Assembly: GCA_959602365.1 (NCBI GenBank)
Contig: CAUGSS010000013.1
Span: forward strand, 1 to 62,121
Reading direction: 5' to 3'
DNA: 62,121 nucleotides
Source of the DNA: an uncultured Eubacteriales bacterium
GTDB taxonomy: Bacteria; Bacillota; Clostridia; Oscillospirales; Oscillospiraceae
Made by a program: the position numbers and the translations under genes. Below the pieces are notes generated by a model. That model was not told the DNA's origin. It did not search any database and saw only the letters and a program-made list of their open reading frames with translations. Positions 34,335 to 42,802 of this stretch are shown here, in pieces. Position 1 is the first letter of the stretch. Every line of letters begins with the position of its first letter.

Positions 34335-35633
34335 ATGACCATGAGCCGTGAGATCGAGGCCCCTGACCGGATCCAGGTTGTGGCGGTGACTCACACCGGC
34401 GGGCAGTTTAACACGCAGTCTAGCACCCGGAGGACGGCCGCCCCGGGCAGCGCCCGCTTTGACCGGGAGTGCGGGCAGATTGCCAGGGAACTGTCTATCT
34501 TAGACCGCCCCTACTTCCAATTTGCCCCGGTCAGTTCCTCCTGCTGGGCGTGCGTCTGCGCCACTACCAACAACGCCTTTGCCGATGACCGCCGGCGGGG
34601 CACGCTGCCCTTCGCTTTTCTGTTCAGCCGGGCCCAGGCCGAGGTGCTGCTGGAGGTGCCCAACCGGCTGTTCCGGCTCAGACGATGGATGGAGGCCCTG
34701 CCCCAGGAGGGGGTGCTGGAGCTGCTGGGGGGCTTTGACCGCTGGCCGGCCGAGGTGCTGTCCGCCCCGGCGGAGGGGGCGGCCCTGGGCGACGCCGGCA
34801 CAGAAATGCTCCGGGTGATGATGCAGGACCTCTACGAGCAGCCGTCCTGCGCCTTCTGTGAGGACGAGGGCGAACTGCCGGCCCTGCTCCGGACGCTGCC
34901 GCTGAAGTTCCGGCTGTCCTGCTCCTTTGCCACGGCCTATGTCCGGGACTTCAGCGAATGGATGATCCTGTTTTACTGCGGTGGGGTGCCCAAAAAATTG
35001 ACTGACGGCCCGACCCGAAAGCGCTATGACATCGGAAAGGGTTTGCCGAACCCCCGGGTCGGCCCTCAGGCCGGCGGGCTGGCCGAGCTGCTCCAGGACC
35101 TGCGGCGGCGGGACGTGCTGGACCGGATGGATGCCGAGGCCCGGAGCCAGGAGGAGCTTAAAAACTGGCTCCAGTATTTGACGGATATGCTGGGCTATCT
35201 GGACAAGAAAGAGGCCAGGAAGGCCCAGGAGCTCCTGCGCCGGGACGCGATCACCGTCTCCAGGTTGGTCCGCTGGCTGAGCCCCGAAGATCAGGCGGCC
35301 TGGGCGCAGCTCACGGCGCCCAGGACCCGGGAGAGACGGTCCCGGCGGGACGGGGCGTGGGCGGAGGAGGCTCCGGCGCCCCGTCAGGGGGAAGGGCGGC
35401 CCGGGCCGCGCCTGCCCTGGCGCATCTCCGGCGCCCGGCCTCTGGCCGCCGCCCTGATGGCCGCCGCGGCACTGGCCTATCTGGTGGCCGGGGCCCAGGC
35501 CACCGAGCTGGCCGACCATCTCTACCTGACCATTCGCTTTACCGGAGGCGACGCGCTCCAGCTCGCGCTGGGCGGGGTGATCGGCCTTTGCGCCGGCTAT
35601 CTGCTGTTCCACCGGGGAGGTAACGGGAGATGA
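34335..35633 (+). CDS. GAP1-like (GTPase-associated) protein with C-terminal membrane anchor
   Basis: A 432-residue protein. Residues about 10-95 end in SCWACVCATTNNAFADDRRRG followed by LPFAFLFS, and the middle (about 170-215) has LRTLPLKFRLSCSFATAYV; both resemble the conserved blocks of GTPase-associated protein 1 families. A coiled region with dense charged helices follows (about 255-330), then a low-complexity Arg/Pro linker and two hydrophobic helices (about 373-425). ATG 34335 is 11 bases after TTGGAGG. Placed right after the GTPase-like gene, it may be its membrane-tethered partner. The family call is tentative. Confidence 0.5.
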   Translation: MTMSREIEAPDRIQVVAVTHTGGQFNTQSSTRRTAAPGSARFDRECGQIARELSILDRPYFQFAPVSSSCWACVCATTNNAFADDRRRGTLPFAFLFSRAQAEVLLEVPNRLFRLRRWMEALPQEGVLELLGGFDRWPAEVLSAPAEGAALGDAGTEMLRVMMQDLYEQPSCAFCEDEGELPALLRTLPLKFRLSCSFATAYVRDFSEWMILFYCGGVPKKLTDGPTRKRYDIGKGLPNPRVGPQAGGLAELLQDLRRRDVLDRMDAEARSQEELKNWLQYLTDMLGYLDKKEARKAQELLRRDAITVSRLVRWLSPEDQAAWAQLTAPRTRERRSRRDGAWAEEAPAPRQGEGRPGPRLPWRISGARPLAAALMAAAALAYLVAGAQATELADHLYLTIRFTGGDALQLALGGVIGLCAGYLLFHRGGNGR

Positions 35634-36010
35634 TCTATCTCTTCTGCGCCCTGCTGGGCCTGGCGGCGCTGGCCCTGGCCGGCACCATGCGAGAGGGCGA
35701 CAGCTATGGCCGCTGCGCCCGGCTTGTGGAGCAAGAGGGAGGCACTCTGTTTGCCCTGTTCGCCTACACGACGGTGGGGGACGAGGAGTGCGATATCGAC
35801 CTGAGCCGCTACGGCTGCGCCCCCGGCGCCCACCTGGCGGAGATCGCGCTCAAACATGGCCGGTTCCATTTGCGCGGCCTGGCCCAGGTGGCCCGGGAGG
35901 ACGGCAGCGTCAACTGTCTGGACGAGGAGGTGGCCCTGCGCCAGGGGGATATGATCACCCTGACCATGGCCGATGGGCATCCCCTCCAGCTCAGGTTTGA
36001 ATGGGAATAA
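35630..36010 (+). CDS. Membrane-anchored FHA-like domain protein
   Basis: A 126-residue protein: an N-terminal hydrophobic helix (2-17) then a forkhead-associated-like fold with CDIDLSRYGCAPGAHLAEIALKHG in the place of the Arg-Ser-His phosphothreonine-reading segment, GSVNCLDEEVALRQGDMITL as the NG-x-x-l...GD strand pair. The canonical SRxHA is changed to APGAHLAEI, so phosphopeptide binding is uncertain. Its ATG overlaps the previous stop by four bases (ATGA). FHA proteins next to SEDS and PBP genes recall the Actinobacterial fha-rodA-pbpA-pknB cluster, but no kinase is present here. Confidence 0.7.
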   Translation: MIYLFCALLGLAALALAGTMREGDSYGRCARLVEQEGGTLFALFAYTTVGDEECDIDLSRYGCAPGAHLAEIALKHGRFHLRGLAQVAREDGSVNCLDEEVALRQGDMITLTMADGHPLQLRFEWE

Positions 36011-36027
36011 AGAAAGGAGTGCTGTCC

Positions 36028-37473
36028 ATGAGGTATCCGATCCTCCGTTCCGGCCCCACCCTTGACCAGGTCCGGGGCTATGGCGGCTTACTCGCCACGA
36101 TCCTCTTTCAGCTTTGCTTCCCCTTGGCGGCGGTGGCCCAGTCCCAGGCGGCCCGCTACCGGGTATATGAGACGGTGGAGGGGGCCCTGCGCTACCATAC
36201 GGAGTCGGCGCCCATAGCGCCGCGGGTGATCCTGCTGTCGCTCGTGCTCATCGCCCTGGAGATGGGGCTCTGGGCGCTGCTGAAACGCCTTTTTGAAGCG
36301 TCCCCCACGGCGGTGCTGGCCTCAATTTTCATTCTGTTAACGATCTCTGTCGTTTATCAGTGCTACATCACGCCCCCCTCTGCCAGCCTCAAGCATTTTC
36401 TCACCATCCTGCTGGGCCTGGTGGGCTTCCTGGCCGCCATCCCGCTGGCCAAGCTGGGCTCCCGGGCCTACATCCCGGCCCGCTACCTGCGCTGGGGCCT
36501 GATCGCGATCTGGGTGCTCTGCGGGCTGAACATTGTCCTGGGCTTTCTTAATTTAACCAACGGCTCCGCCGCTTTTATCCAATTTTTAGGTGTCAGTCTC
36601 CAGCCCGGGGAACTGCTTAAACTGACGCTCATCCTGTTCGCCGGCCTCTCCTTCGTCCAGCTCAAGGAGGACAAGCGGCTGCGCAGGCTTTTTCTGGCCA
36701 CGATGGCGGTGGCCTTCTGCACCCTCCTGGTGGTCCGCGATGTGGGGAACGCCCTCATCCTGGCCGCCGTGGCCTTGCTGCTGTTCTACCTGGTCTGCGG
36801 CCTGCTCCCGGCCCTGACCGCCGCCGCCGGGGGAGCGGCGCTGGCATTGACGGGCTATCAGCTGCTGACGATCGTTGCTCCCAATGTTTACATCCTCAAG
36901 CGGGTGGCCGACGTGGGCCGGGCCCTCACCAGCCCCGAAGCCAACGACAACCTGCGCCAGGCCCTGCTGGCGGTCGTCCGCGGCGGGATCTTCGGCAAGG
37001 GGCTGGAACACAGCCTGTACGCGACCGGAAATTACGCCGCCCGGACGGACTTTTGCTTCGACGCGATTGTGTCCATTTTTGGTATCGGCCTTGGAGTGCT
37101 CATCGTGGGTTGCTATATGGCGATGCTGCTGGCCAACCGGGCGCTGCTCCACACCTCCCGGCACGACGCCGCGCAGTTTACCTTTGCCAACCTCATGACA
37201 GGCCTGCTCTGCGTCCAGGCCCTGGTGCACATCGGGGGCAATCTCAACCTCATCCCCCTGACAGGGGTGTGCCTCCCCCTCATCTCATCCGGCGGCACCA
37301 ATATGCTCACCACCCTGCTTTGCCTGGGCTTTGCCGCCGGCTGCCGGCTGTCCGAACCGGCGTCGGCGCGGCTGGAGGAGGGGACCGCCCGGCTCGCCGG
37401 CGGGACTGCCCGCCGCCTGCGCCCCCTGGCCGGACGGCTGCGGGGACGGCTGTCCCAACTGAGAAAGGAGTGA
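36028..37473 (+). CDS. SEDS-family peptidoglycan polymerase (FtsW/RodA/SpoVE-like)
   Basis: A 481-residue polytopic protein with about 11 membrane helices. The SEDS signature loop is clear near the end: HIGGNLNLIPLTGVCLPLISSGGTN (about 403-427). The extracellular catalytic Asp region falls in VGRALTSPEANDNLRQAL near 298. SEDS proteins polymerise lipid II and work with a class B PBP, exactly the next gene. The C-terminal tail is long, basic and cytoplasmic. The start at 36028 has AAAGGAG; the longer frame from 36001 overlaps the FHA gene. It is probably an accessory copy dedicated to this operon (inference). Confidence 0.9.
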   Translation: MRYPILRSGPTLDQVRGYGGLLATILFQLCFPLAAVAQSQAARYRVYETVEGALRYHTESAPIAPRVILLSLVLIALEMGLWALLKRLFEASPTAVLASIFILLTISVVYQCYITPPSASLKHFLTILLGLVGFLAAIPLAKLGSRAYIPARYLRWGLIAIWVLCGLNIVLGFLNLTNGSAAFIQFLGVSLQPGELLKLTLILFAGLSFVQLKEDKRLRRLFLATMAVAFCTLLVVRDVGNALILAAVALLLFYLVCGLLPALTAAAGGAALALTGYQLLTIVAPNVYILKRVADVGRALTSPEANDNLRQALLAVVRGGIFGKGLEHSLYATGNYAARTDFCFDAIVSIFGIGLGVLIVGCYMAMLLANRALLHTSRHDAAQFTFANLMTGLLCVQALVHIGGNLNLIPLTGVCLPLISSGGTNMLTTLLCLGFAAGCRLSEPASARLEEGTARLAGGTARRLRPLAGRLRGRLSQLRKE

Positions 37474-37480
37474 CTGCAAA

Positions 37481-38875
37481 ATGAAACTGAAGCAGAAGGC
37501 GCGGACCGCGGCCCACCGCCTGCCCGCGGCCATGGCCCTGCTGCTGGCGGCGCTGTCCGCCGTGGGCGTGGTGCGCCTCTATGCCCTGGGCGGACAGGCC
37601 ATGGCCTCCCTGACCATCGCCGAACGGCGGGAGATCTCCACCACGGTGGATATCTCCGTCCAGGACTACAACGCGAACACCCTGCCGGACCGCTACTCCG
37701 TGTACGGCACGATCTCTACTGCGGACGGAGTGACCCTGTTCGGCCCCACCGTGGACCAGACCGGGCTCAGCCCCGCCTTCGCCAGCCTCATTGGCCTGGT
37801 GGGGGAGGACAACTCTGCCCCGACCAGATATATTGTCACCAATTATTGGGAACAGCTTTTTCCAAATATTGACTCCTCCCCGTTGACCGGCATCCCGGCT
37901 GGCGCGGCGGCGGAGCTCACCCTGACCATCTCAAGCGCGGTGCAGGAGGGGATGTATGACTGGCTGACGGAGCGGGGTGTGCAAGGCTCCGTCTTTGCCT
38001 ATGACTTCGTGAGCGGGGACATTCTCTGTATGGCCTCCACGCCGGGAGCCCATTGGGGGGACACCGCCGCCCAGGAGGGCAGCTACATCAATAAGAACCT
38101 CTACAACACCACCCCGGGCTCCACCATGAAGCTGGTGACCCTCCTGCTGCTGCTCCAGCAGGGATTCGACCCGGCGGATCTGTCCTTCTCCTGCCAGGGC
38201 AGTTACACTCTCCGGGCGGACGGAGAGACGGTGCGCTGCACTGGGACGCACGGGACCCTCGACGGGGCCAACGCCCTGGGCCGCAGTTGCAATTGCTGGT
38301 TCGCCCAGGCGATCGAGCTGCTCAATCCGGCCCAGGCCGCGGCGGACCTGGAGGAGATGGGTTTTAATGAGCTCAGCGCCCTGGGAGCCATCCCCCGAAG
38401 CAGCACCTGTGTCACCCTGGGCACGGCCTGGGACTTCGATTCCGTGTGGTTCCTCATCGGACAGGGCGCCACCCTGGTCAGCCCCATCGATATGGCCGTG
38501 CTGGCCGGCCAGTGCGCCGCCGGCGGCGGAGCCGCCCTGCCCAGGCTGCTGGCCGGCCAGGAGACGGAGTTGTCCCGGTTTGGGCAGAGCCATCCAGAGC
38601 TCTTCCAACGGCTGGGGGCGCTCTGGCGGCAGGCCTATGGGGACTGTTACCCGGTGGAGGATTACTCCGGCGTCATCACCGCGGCCAAGACCGGCACCGC
38701 CGACGAGCTGGGGGCGGATGGCGAGCGGACCCAGAAGCTGCTCTGCGGCTGCTCGGAGGAGCTCCACGTCGCCTTCTACATCGTGATCGAGAACGCCCAG
38801 ACCGGGGATGACGCCCTGGAAGTCACCACAGCGGAGGTCGCAAACCGCCTGATGGAGCTGCTTTCCGCTCTGTGA
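37481..38875 (+). CDS. Class B penicillin-binding protein (transpeptidase)
   Basis: A 464-residue protein with an N-terminal membrane anchor (about 14-37), a short dimerisation region and a transpeptidase domain carrying all three active-site motifs: STMK (PGSTMKLVT near 212), SCN (GRSCNCWF near 268) and KTG (AAKTGTAD near 404). It is shorter than housekeeping PBPs, resembling PbpA/SpoVD-type partners of SEDS proteins. It starts seven bases after the SEDS stop. Together they make a complete elongation or septal synthase. Six Cys residues in the outside domain are unusual. Confidence 0.92.
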   Translation: MKLKQKARTAAHRLPAAMALLLAALSAVGVVRLYALGGQAMASLTIAERREISTTVDISVQDYNANTLPDRYSVYGTISTADGVTLFGPTVDQTGLSPAFASLIGLVGEDNSAPTRYIVTNYWEQLFPNIDSSPLTGIPAGAAAELTLTISSAVQEGMYDWLTERGVQGSVFAYDFVSGDILCMASTPGAHWGDTAAQEGSYINKNLYNTTPGSTMKLVTLLLLLQQGFDPADLSFSCQGSYTLRADGETVRCTGTHGTLDGANALGRSCNCWFAQAIELLNPAQAAADLEEMGFNELSALGAIPRSSTCVTLGTAWDFDSVWFLIGQGATLVSPIDMAVLAGQCAAGGGAALPRLLAGQETELSRFGQSHPELFQRLGALWRQAYGDCYPVEDYSGVITAAKTGTADELGADGERTQKLLCGCSEELHVAFYIVIENAQTGDDALEVTTAEVANRLMELLSAL

Positions 38876-38894
38876 TATGTGAGGAGGAACTTGT

Positions 38895-39443
38895 ATGAAA
38901 AAATTGCTGATCGCAGTGCTTGTGCTGGTTGCCCTGTACAGCCTGTTTGGGGAGGCGCTCCCCTGGAAATCCGATGGGGAGGCCGCGTCTCCCCCCTCCG
39001 GCGTCCTGCCGGAGGAGGAGGCCCAGCCCGCCCAGACCCCGGAGGACGGCGGGGGTGCTGAAGCCGCCGATGGGGACGGCGCGGCGGAGGAGCTGGACGC
39101 CGCCGGCGAGGAGGCGGCCGGCCCCGGCGGGGCGGAGGATGTCCCGGAAGCCGGGCACACCTATGCCGTGGCCGCCGGGGACGTGACTTGGGAGGAGGCC
39201 AGACAGTTGGCGGAGGAGCGCGGGGGCTATCTGGCCGCCATCACCTCCCAGGAGGAGTGGGATACGGTGCAGGCGCTGGCGGAGGAGAGCGGCCTGACCT
39301 ACCTCTGGCTGGGCGGACAGGCCGGGGGCGATGGGGCCTTCGGCTGGCTGACCGGGGAGGCGTTTGACTTCTCCTGCTGGTACCCGGGAGAGCCCAGCGG
39401 CAGCGATAGCGACGGCACGGCGGAGTCCTTCCTGTGTATGTGA
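38895..39443 (+). CDS. Secreted C-type-lectin-like domain protein with premature stop
   Basis: A 182-residue product: a short N-terminal hydrophobic signal/anchor (about 3-17), an acidic Ala/Gly/Glu/Pro-rich linker (about 30-80) and a C-type lectin-like domain (HTYAVAAGDVTWEEARQLAEERGGYLAAI; YLWLGGQAGGDGAF; CWYPGEPSGSDSDGTAESFLCM). The domain is interrupted by TGA at 39441-39443, at the place where relatives have Trp. The frame then continues 36 codons (KPDGAWSWNDQ...GKIGYVIEYE) to a TGA at 39552, completing the fold. So either a nonsense mutation or read-through. It follows the PBP by 19 bp; such domains may bind cell-wall glycans. Confidence 0.75.
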   Translation: MKKLLIAVLVLVALYSLFGEALPWKSDGEAASPPSGVLPEEEAQPAQTPEDGGGAEAADGDGAAEELDAAGEEAAGPGGAEDVPEAGHTYAVAAGDVTWEEARQLAEERGGYLAAITSQEEWDTVQALAEESGLTYLWLGGQAGGDGAFGWLTGEAFDFSCWYPGEPSGSDSDGTAESFLCM

Positions 39444-39618
39444 AAGCCGGACGGGGCCTGGAGCTGGAACGACCAGCGTGACGACATCATCGCCGGGAAC
39501 CGGGCCGCGGCGGGCAAGATCGGCTATGTGATCGAGTATGAAGCGGGACATTGACAGCTCCGGCGGGAAGGGCTATGATGAAACTGGGAATATTTACTTA
39601 CAGAATGGAGCATGGCAG

Positions 39619-40617
39619 ATGAACAGAAAAGACGACGGGACAGGGGCCTTTTCCGGCTGGGTAAAGCGCCAAGGGCGCAGGCTGCGGAAGGGGATCTCCG
39701 GGGTTAAAATCTGGCAGTGGGCTCTGGCAATCGCCATCCTGGAGCTGGCCGCCTGCATTTGGGTGCTGCCTCCGCTGGGGCGCTGGCTCTGGGGGATTGA
39801 GGGCGGCTTCTGGGACGGGCTGGAGCGCTTCGGCGGCATCACCGGGCTGATCACCCTGGGCATCTCCTTCCTGAGTTTTATCAACACCAAGCGTATCCTG
39901 GACTACCGCACCGGCGACCGCCATACGCAGGAGGAGGAGACGTCCAATGGGGCGTTCGACCTGTTTGTCCGGGTGTCGGAAAGGGCGACCGACACTGCCA
40001 GCATGGACGACTTTTTGAAACACTGCCGGGAGTGCTGCCCCCTGGAGGGCCGCAGCTGGCCCAAGGTGTCCCAGGATGGCCGGGAGTTCCATCTGGCCCG
40101 GCTGTTTGAGGACAACAATAAGAAGGGGTTCCAGAGCAACTTCCACCAGGAGCTCTTCGCCACCTTCGGCGGCGACGCTGACCTGGTCAAACAGCGCTTT
40201 ATGGAGCTGCTCCAGCCGGTGGTTATCCGCTACGGCTCGGCGGCCATCCGGGAGCATCGCACCGCGGCGGTCTACTTCCTGCCGAAGGGCGCAGACCCGG
40301 ACGCGGAGCAGCAGGTGGCCGGGGAGCGCATTGTGGAGATCCACTTCCCCATGGATCTGCCTACCCGGGACGCCCCCCGGCGGCAGGCCTTCCTGGCCTA
40401 CTTCGCCGCGGTGATGCAGCTGCTGTTTCGATACCTCCATGACGCCCGGCTGTGCTATCAGGGCCCTGCCATGCTGCCCAGCATCCTGGGTTCCATCACG
40501 GATAACGAGCACACTTTGGAGGGCTACCAGTACGACCGGGTGAACCGGTGCTACTACCGGGTGGGCAGCAGCGACCACAAGGCGCTGATCGCCAGTTTCC
40601 TGGACAGCATTCGATAA
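39619..40617 (+). CDS. Hypothetical membrane protein in the rightward operon
   Basis: A 332-residue protein I do not recognise. Two hydrophobic helices (about 33-50 WQWALAIAILELAACIWVL and 68-90 GGITGLITLGISFLSF) precede a large soluble domain (about 100-330) with alpha/beta character, including RERIVEIHFPMDLP-like strand GERIVEIHFPMDL. ATG 39619 follows TGGAG by eight bases; the open frame extends to 39538 within the lectin read-through region, so an earlier start is possible. It lies directly before the ring-nuclease-like gene. Confidence 0.65.
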   Translation: MNRKDDGTGAFSGWVKRQGRRLRKGISGVKIWQWALAIAILELAACIWVLPPLGRWLWGIEGGFWDGLERFGGITGLITLGISFLSFINTKRILDYRTGDRHTQEEETSNGAFDLFVRVSERATDTASMDDFLKHCRECCPLEGRSWPKVSQDGREFHLARLFEDNNKKGFQSNFHQELFATFGGDADLVKQRFMELLQPVVIRYGSAAIREHRTAAVYFLPKGADPDAEQQVAGERIVEIHFPMDLPTRDAPRRQAFLAYFAAVMQLLFRYLHDARLCYQGPAMLPSILGSITDNEHTLEGYQYDRVNRCYYRVGSSDHKALIASFLDSIR

Positions 40618-40631
40618 AAGGAGGATGTCCC

Positions 40632-41027
40632 GTGCTGATCAACTTCACCAACCACCCCTCGGCCCTCTGGAGCCAGGAGCAGCGGAAGGCCGCCCTGGCC
40701 TACGGGGAGATTGTGGATCTGCCCTTCCCCGCCGTGCCCGAGGACTGGGACGAGGGCCAGGTGGCCGCCCTGGCGGAGGGGTGGGCGGCCCGGATCGCCG
40801 GGCTGAACCCGGCGGCGGTGATCTGCCAGGGGGAGTTCACCCTGACGGCGGCGGTGGTCTCCCTGCTGCTGGCCCGGGGCATCCCGGCCCTGGCGGCCTG
40901 CAGCCGCCGGTGCGTGCTGGAGGAGCGGCAGCAGGACGGCACCACCGTCAAGCGGGCGGCCTTCCGATTCGCCCGGTTCCGGCCCTATGTGCTGCCCGGG
41001 GGCGGAGGAGACGGCGGGCCGGCCTGA
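40632..41027 (+). CDS. Small CRISPR-associated protein, ring-nuclease candidate (Csx15/Csx16/Csx20-like)
   Basis: A 131-residue protein beginning MLINFTNHPSALWSQEQ, which matches the NFxHP-type N-terminus of small single-domain proteins found beside type III CRISPR loci; the rest is a compact alpha/beta (Rossmann-like) fold (AAVICQGEFTLTAAVVSLLLARGIPALAACS). Members of this group are thought to degrade or sense cyclic oligoadenylates. GTG 40632 has AAAAGGAGG eight bases upstream. It is the last gene of the rightward operon and abuts array 2, connecting that operon to the CRISPR system. The exact Csx number is not certain. Confidence 0.6.
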   Translation: MLINFTNHPSALWSQEQRKAALAYGEIVDLPFPAVPEDWDEGQVAALAEGWAARIAGLNPAAVICQGEFTLTAAVVSLLLARGIPALAACSRRCVLEERQQDGTTVKRAAFRFARFRPYVLPGGGGDGGPA

Positions 41028-41053
41028 GGGGGCGGCCCGTGGGAAAAAAAGAG

Positions 41054-41098
41054 AACAGCGGGGCCGGACGGCTTTTGCCGTCCGGCTCCGCTGTTTTT
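41054..41098. terminator. Bidirectional terminator between the rightward operon and array 2
   Basis: A 19-bp stem (AACAGCGGGGCCGGACGGC with its complement, one G-T pair) with a TTTT loop is followed by TTTTTGC on the plus strand and TTCTCTTTTTTTCCC on the minus strand. It can stop both the rightward operon and the leftward array transcript. Confidence 0.92.
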
Positions 41099-41859
41099 GC
41101 GTTCAATCCCTGGTGCGGGTAAGGTATTTCTTGGAATAGCCTGTCAGCGCTTGCGTACGAGGAAGTTACAATTCCCTGGAGCGGGTAAGGTGATTGGCTG
41201 TTGGCACTGCTGATCTTTGCAGCTATCGCGTTTCAAATCCCTAGAGCGGGTAAGGTAATTGCCATCTCTGGCTGGAATACAGCTACAGCGAGGATGTTTT
41301 AAATCCCTAGAGCGGGTAAGGTAATTGGATCCAGGCTATGAACGAGCAGCCCTCCACCGGGTTTCAATTCCCTAGAGCGGGTAAGGTAATTGTGGGGAGG
41401 GTGACGTCAAAGAGGTGGAGCTTGTCGGTTTCAATTCCCTAGAGCGGGTAAGGTAATTGAGCGGCAAGAAGCTCTTCTTGTTACATGCCATGAGGGTTTC
41501 AATTCCCTAGAGCGGGTAAGGTAATTGATGTGGCGGTGCTGATGCACAGGATCGCGCCAAGAGTTTCAATTCCCTAGAGCGGGTAAGGTAATTGAAGATC
41601 AGGAACATTGAGTTCCATGTCGGTGAGGTTTCAATTCCCTAGAGCGGGTAAGGTAATTGGGATTCCAGATGTCCTTCCGGGAACGCTGTTTTCGTTTCAA
41701 TTCCCTAGAGCGGGTAAGGTAATTGTGCCCGGGCGGCTACTTGGGTGCAGGTGGTCGCCCGTTTCAATTCCCTAGAGCGGGTAAGGTAATTGGTTTGATA
41801 GACGGCGCCGGGGACAAAAGGTTCCCAGTTTCAATTCCCTAGAGCGGGTAAGGTAATTG
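41099..41859 (-). CRISPR. CRISPR array 2: 12 repeats, 11 spacers
   Basis: The 32-bp repeat (plus strand begins GTTTCAATTCCCTAGAGC and ends GGGTAAGGTAATTG) starts at about 41099, 41165, 41230, 41296, 41361, 41428, 41496, 41563, 41628, 41694, 41761 and 41828. The eight right-hand copies are identical; the four left-hand ones carry increasing mismatches, which marks the left as the old, leader-distal end. Spacers are 33-36 bp. On the minus strand the repeat ends in GGAATTGAAAC, giving the ATTGAAAC handle, and a consensus promoter lies right of the array. Cas6 is the next gene upstream. Confidence 0.97.
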
Positions 41860-41884
41860 GGCAAAACTGCCTAATTCTGCCCCA

Positions 41885-41913
41885 ATGATAGCGCAACGGG
41901 CGAAAATTGTCAA
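41885..41913 (-). promoter_or_regulatory. Promoter of CRISPR array 2
   Basis: TTGACA (41913-41908) and TATCAT (41890-41885) with a 17-bp spacer on the minus strand lie 26 bp before the first repeat and after the cas6 stop codon, so the array has its own transcript start in addition to any read-through from the cas operon. Confidence 0.85.
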
Positions 41914-41982
41914 GTATTTCGCCCCAATTCCGGCGGAAAGTGTCCAAATGGGCTGGACGGTTCGCACCGGGCGGGCCGCCCC

Positions 41983-42720
41983 TCAGCCCTCCAGCAGGTG
42001 GAACAGCCCGAAGCCGGCGGCGTTCTTGGCCCCCAGCCCGGCATCGTAGAGGAAGCTCAGCGCCTCCGCATCCCCCCGGAGCAGATAGCGCCCCCGCCAG
42101 CCCGTCAGCCGGGTCCCCTTGTGCTGGGTCACCACCTTGTCCCGCGCCCCCACCGCCAGGGCGGTCAGCTCCAGCGCCCCCGGCTCCCGGCCGGTCAGGG
42201 CCCGGTACTTGCCCTGAAAGTTCTGCACCACCAGCGCCTGGAATTCCGGATCCAGGGGGGTGTAGCACTTCATCCTGCGCACCCCCGCCTCCTCATAGCT
42301 CCGGTAGGCCAGGATGGGGGAGACCGCCTGGATCTTACACTGGGAGGCGGCGATGGCCTGCTGGTCTGCTTCCACCCCGTCCAGCACCAGGGGCTGGCCC
42401 CGCAGCTCCAGCTCCAGCCCGGGCTCCAGGGCCGCCTGCCACACCACGGCCAGCCGGGGGTCCGGGGTGCGCACTTCCAGCAGCACCTCGGAGAAGAAGG
42501 TGATCTCTCTCCTGTCCCGGTCCACCCGATGGGCCCCCATCAGCGGGCCGAAGCAGAACAGCTTGAAGGAGCGCCGTCCATCGCTGTGGCCCGCGTCGTG
42601 GACCTGGGCGCTGTAGGCCGGGTCGGGGTACATCAGCCGGTAGAGCAGGCTCTGGAGGGGGTAGCTGTAGGCCAGGGGCAGGGTCAGGTTGTGGACGGAA
42701 AAGTGAAGATAGAATTGCAT
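41983..42720 (-). CDS. Cas6 pre-crRNA endonuclease
   Basis: A 245-residue protein with the double-ferredoxin Cas6 architecture and the C-terminal glycine-rich loop GLGAKNAAGFGLFHLLEG. His residues in QVHDAGHSDG near 40-45 are candidates for the catalytic general base. It cuts within the repeat to leave the ATTGAAAC handle. It is the last gene of the III-D operon and lies 124 bp before array 2. Because array 1 shares the repeat ends but not the middle, the same Cas6 may process both (inference). GAGAGGAG precedes the ATG. Confidence 0.9.
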   Translation of the reverse strand: MQFYLHFSVHNLTLPLAYSYPLQSLLYRLMYPDPAYSAQVHDAGHSDGRRSFKLFCFGPLMGAHRVDRDRREITFFSEVLLEVRTPDPRLAVVWQAALEPGLELELRGQPLVLDGVEADQQAIAASQCKIQAVSPILAYRSYEEAGVRRMKCYTPLDPEFQALVVQNFQGKYRALTGREPGALELTALAVGARDKVVTQHKGTRLTGWRGRYLLRGDAEALSFLYDAGLGAKNAAGFGLFHLLEG

Positions 42721-42802
42721 CTCGCCGCTCCTCTCTGGGTCTCTGCCCCGGCCCGGAGCTGGCCCGGGCCAGGGGAGCGTCTTTTACATCTGATGGTACG
42801 GG

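Noticed and set aside
36001..38875. Housekeeping division or sporulation operon
   Set aside because: The SEDS and PBP genes lack the usual mur/fts neighbours and sit in an accessory island with CRISPR and IS remnants.
39441..39443. Selenocysteine or general TGA recoding
   Set aside because: No SECIS-like hairpin is obvious right after the codon, and many genes in the window end with TGA, so a point mutation is simpler.
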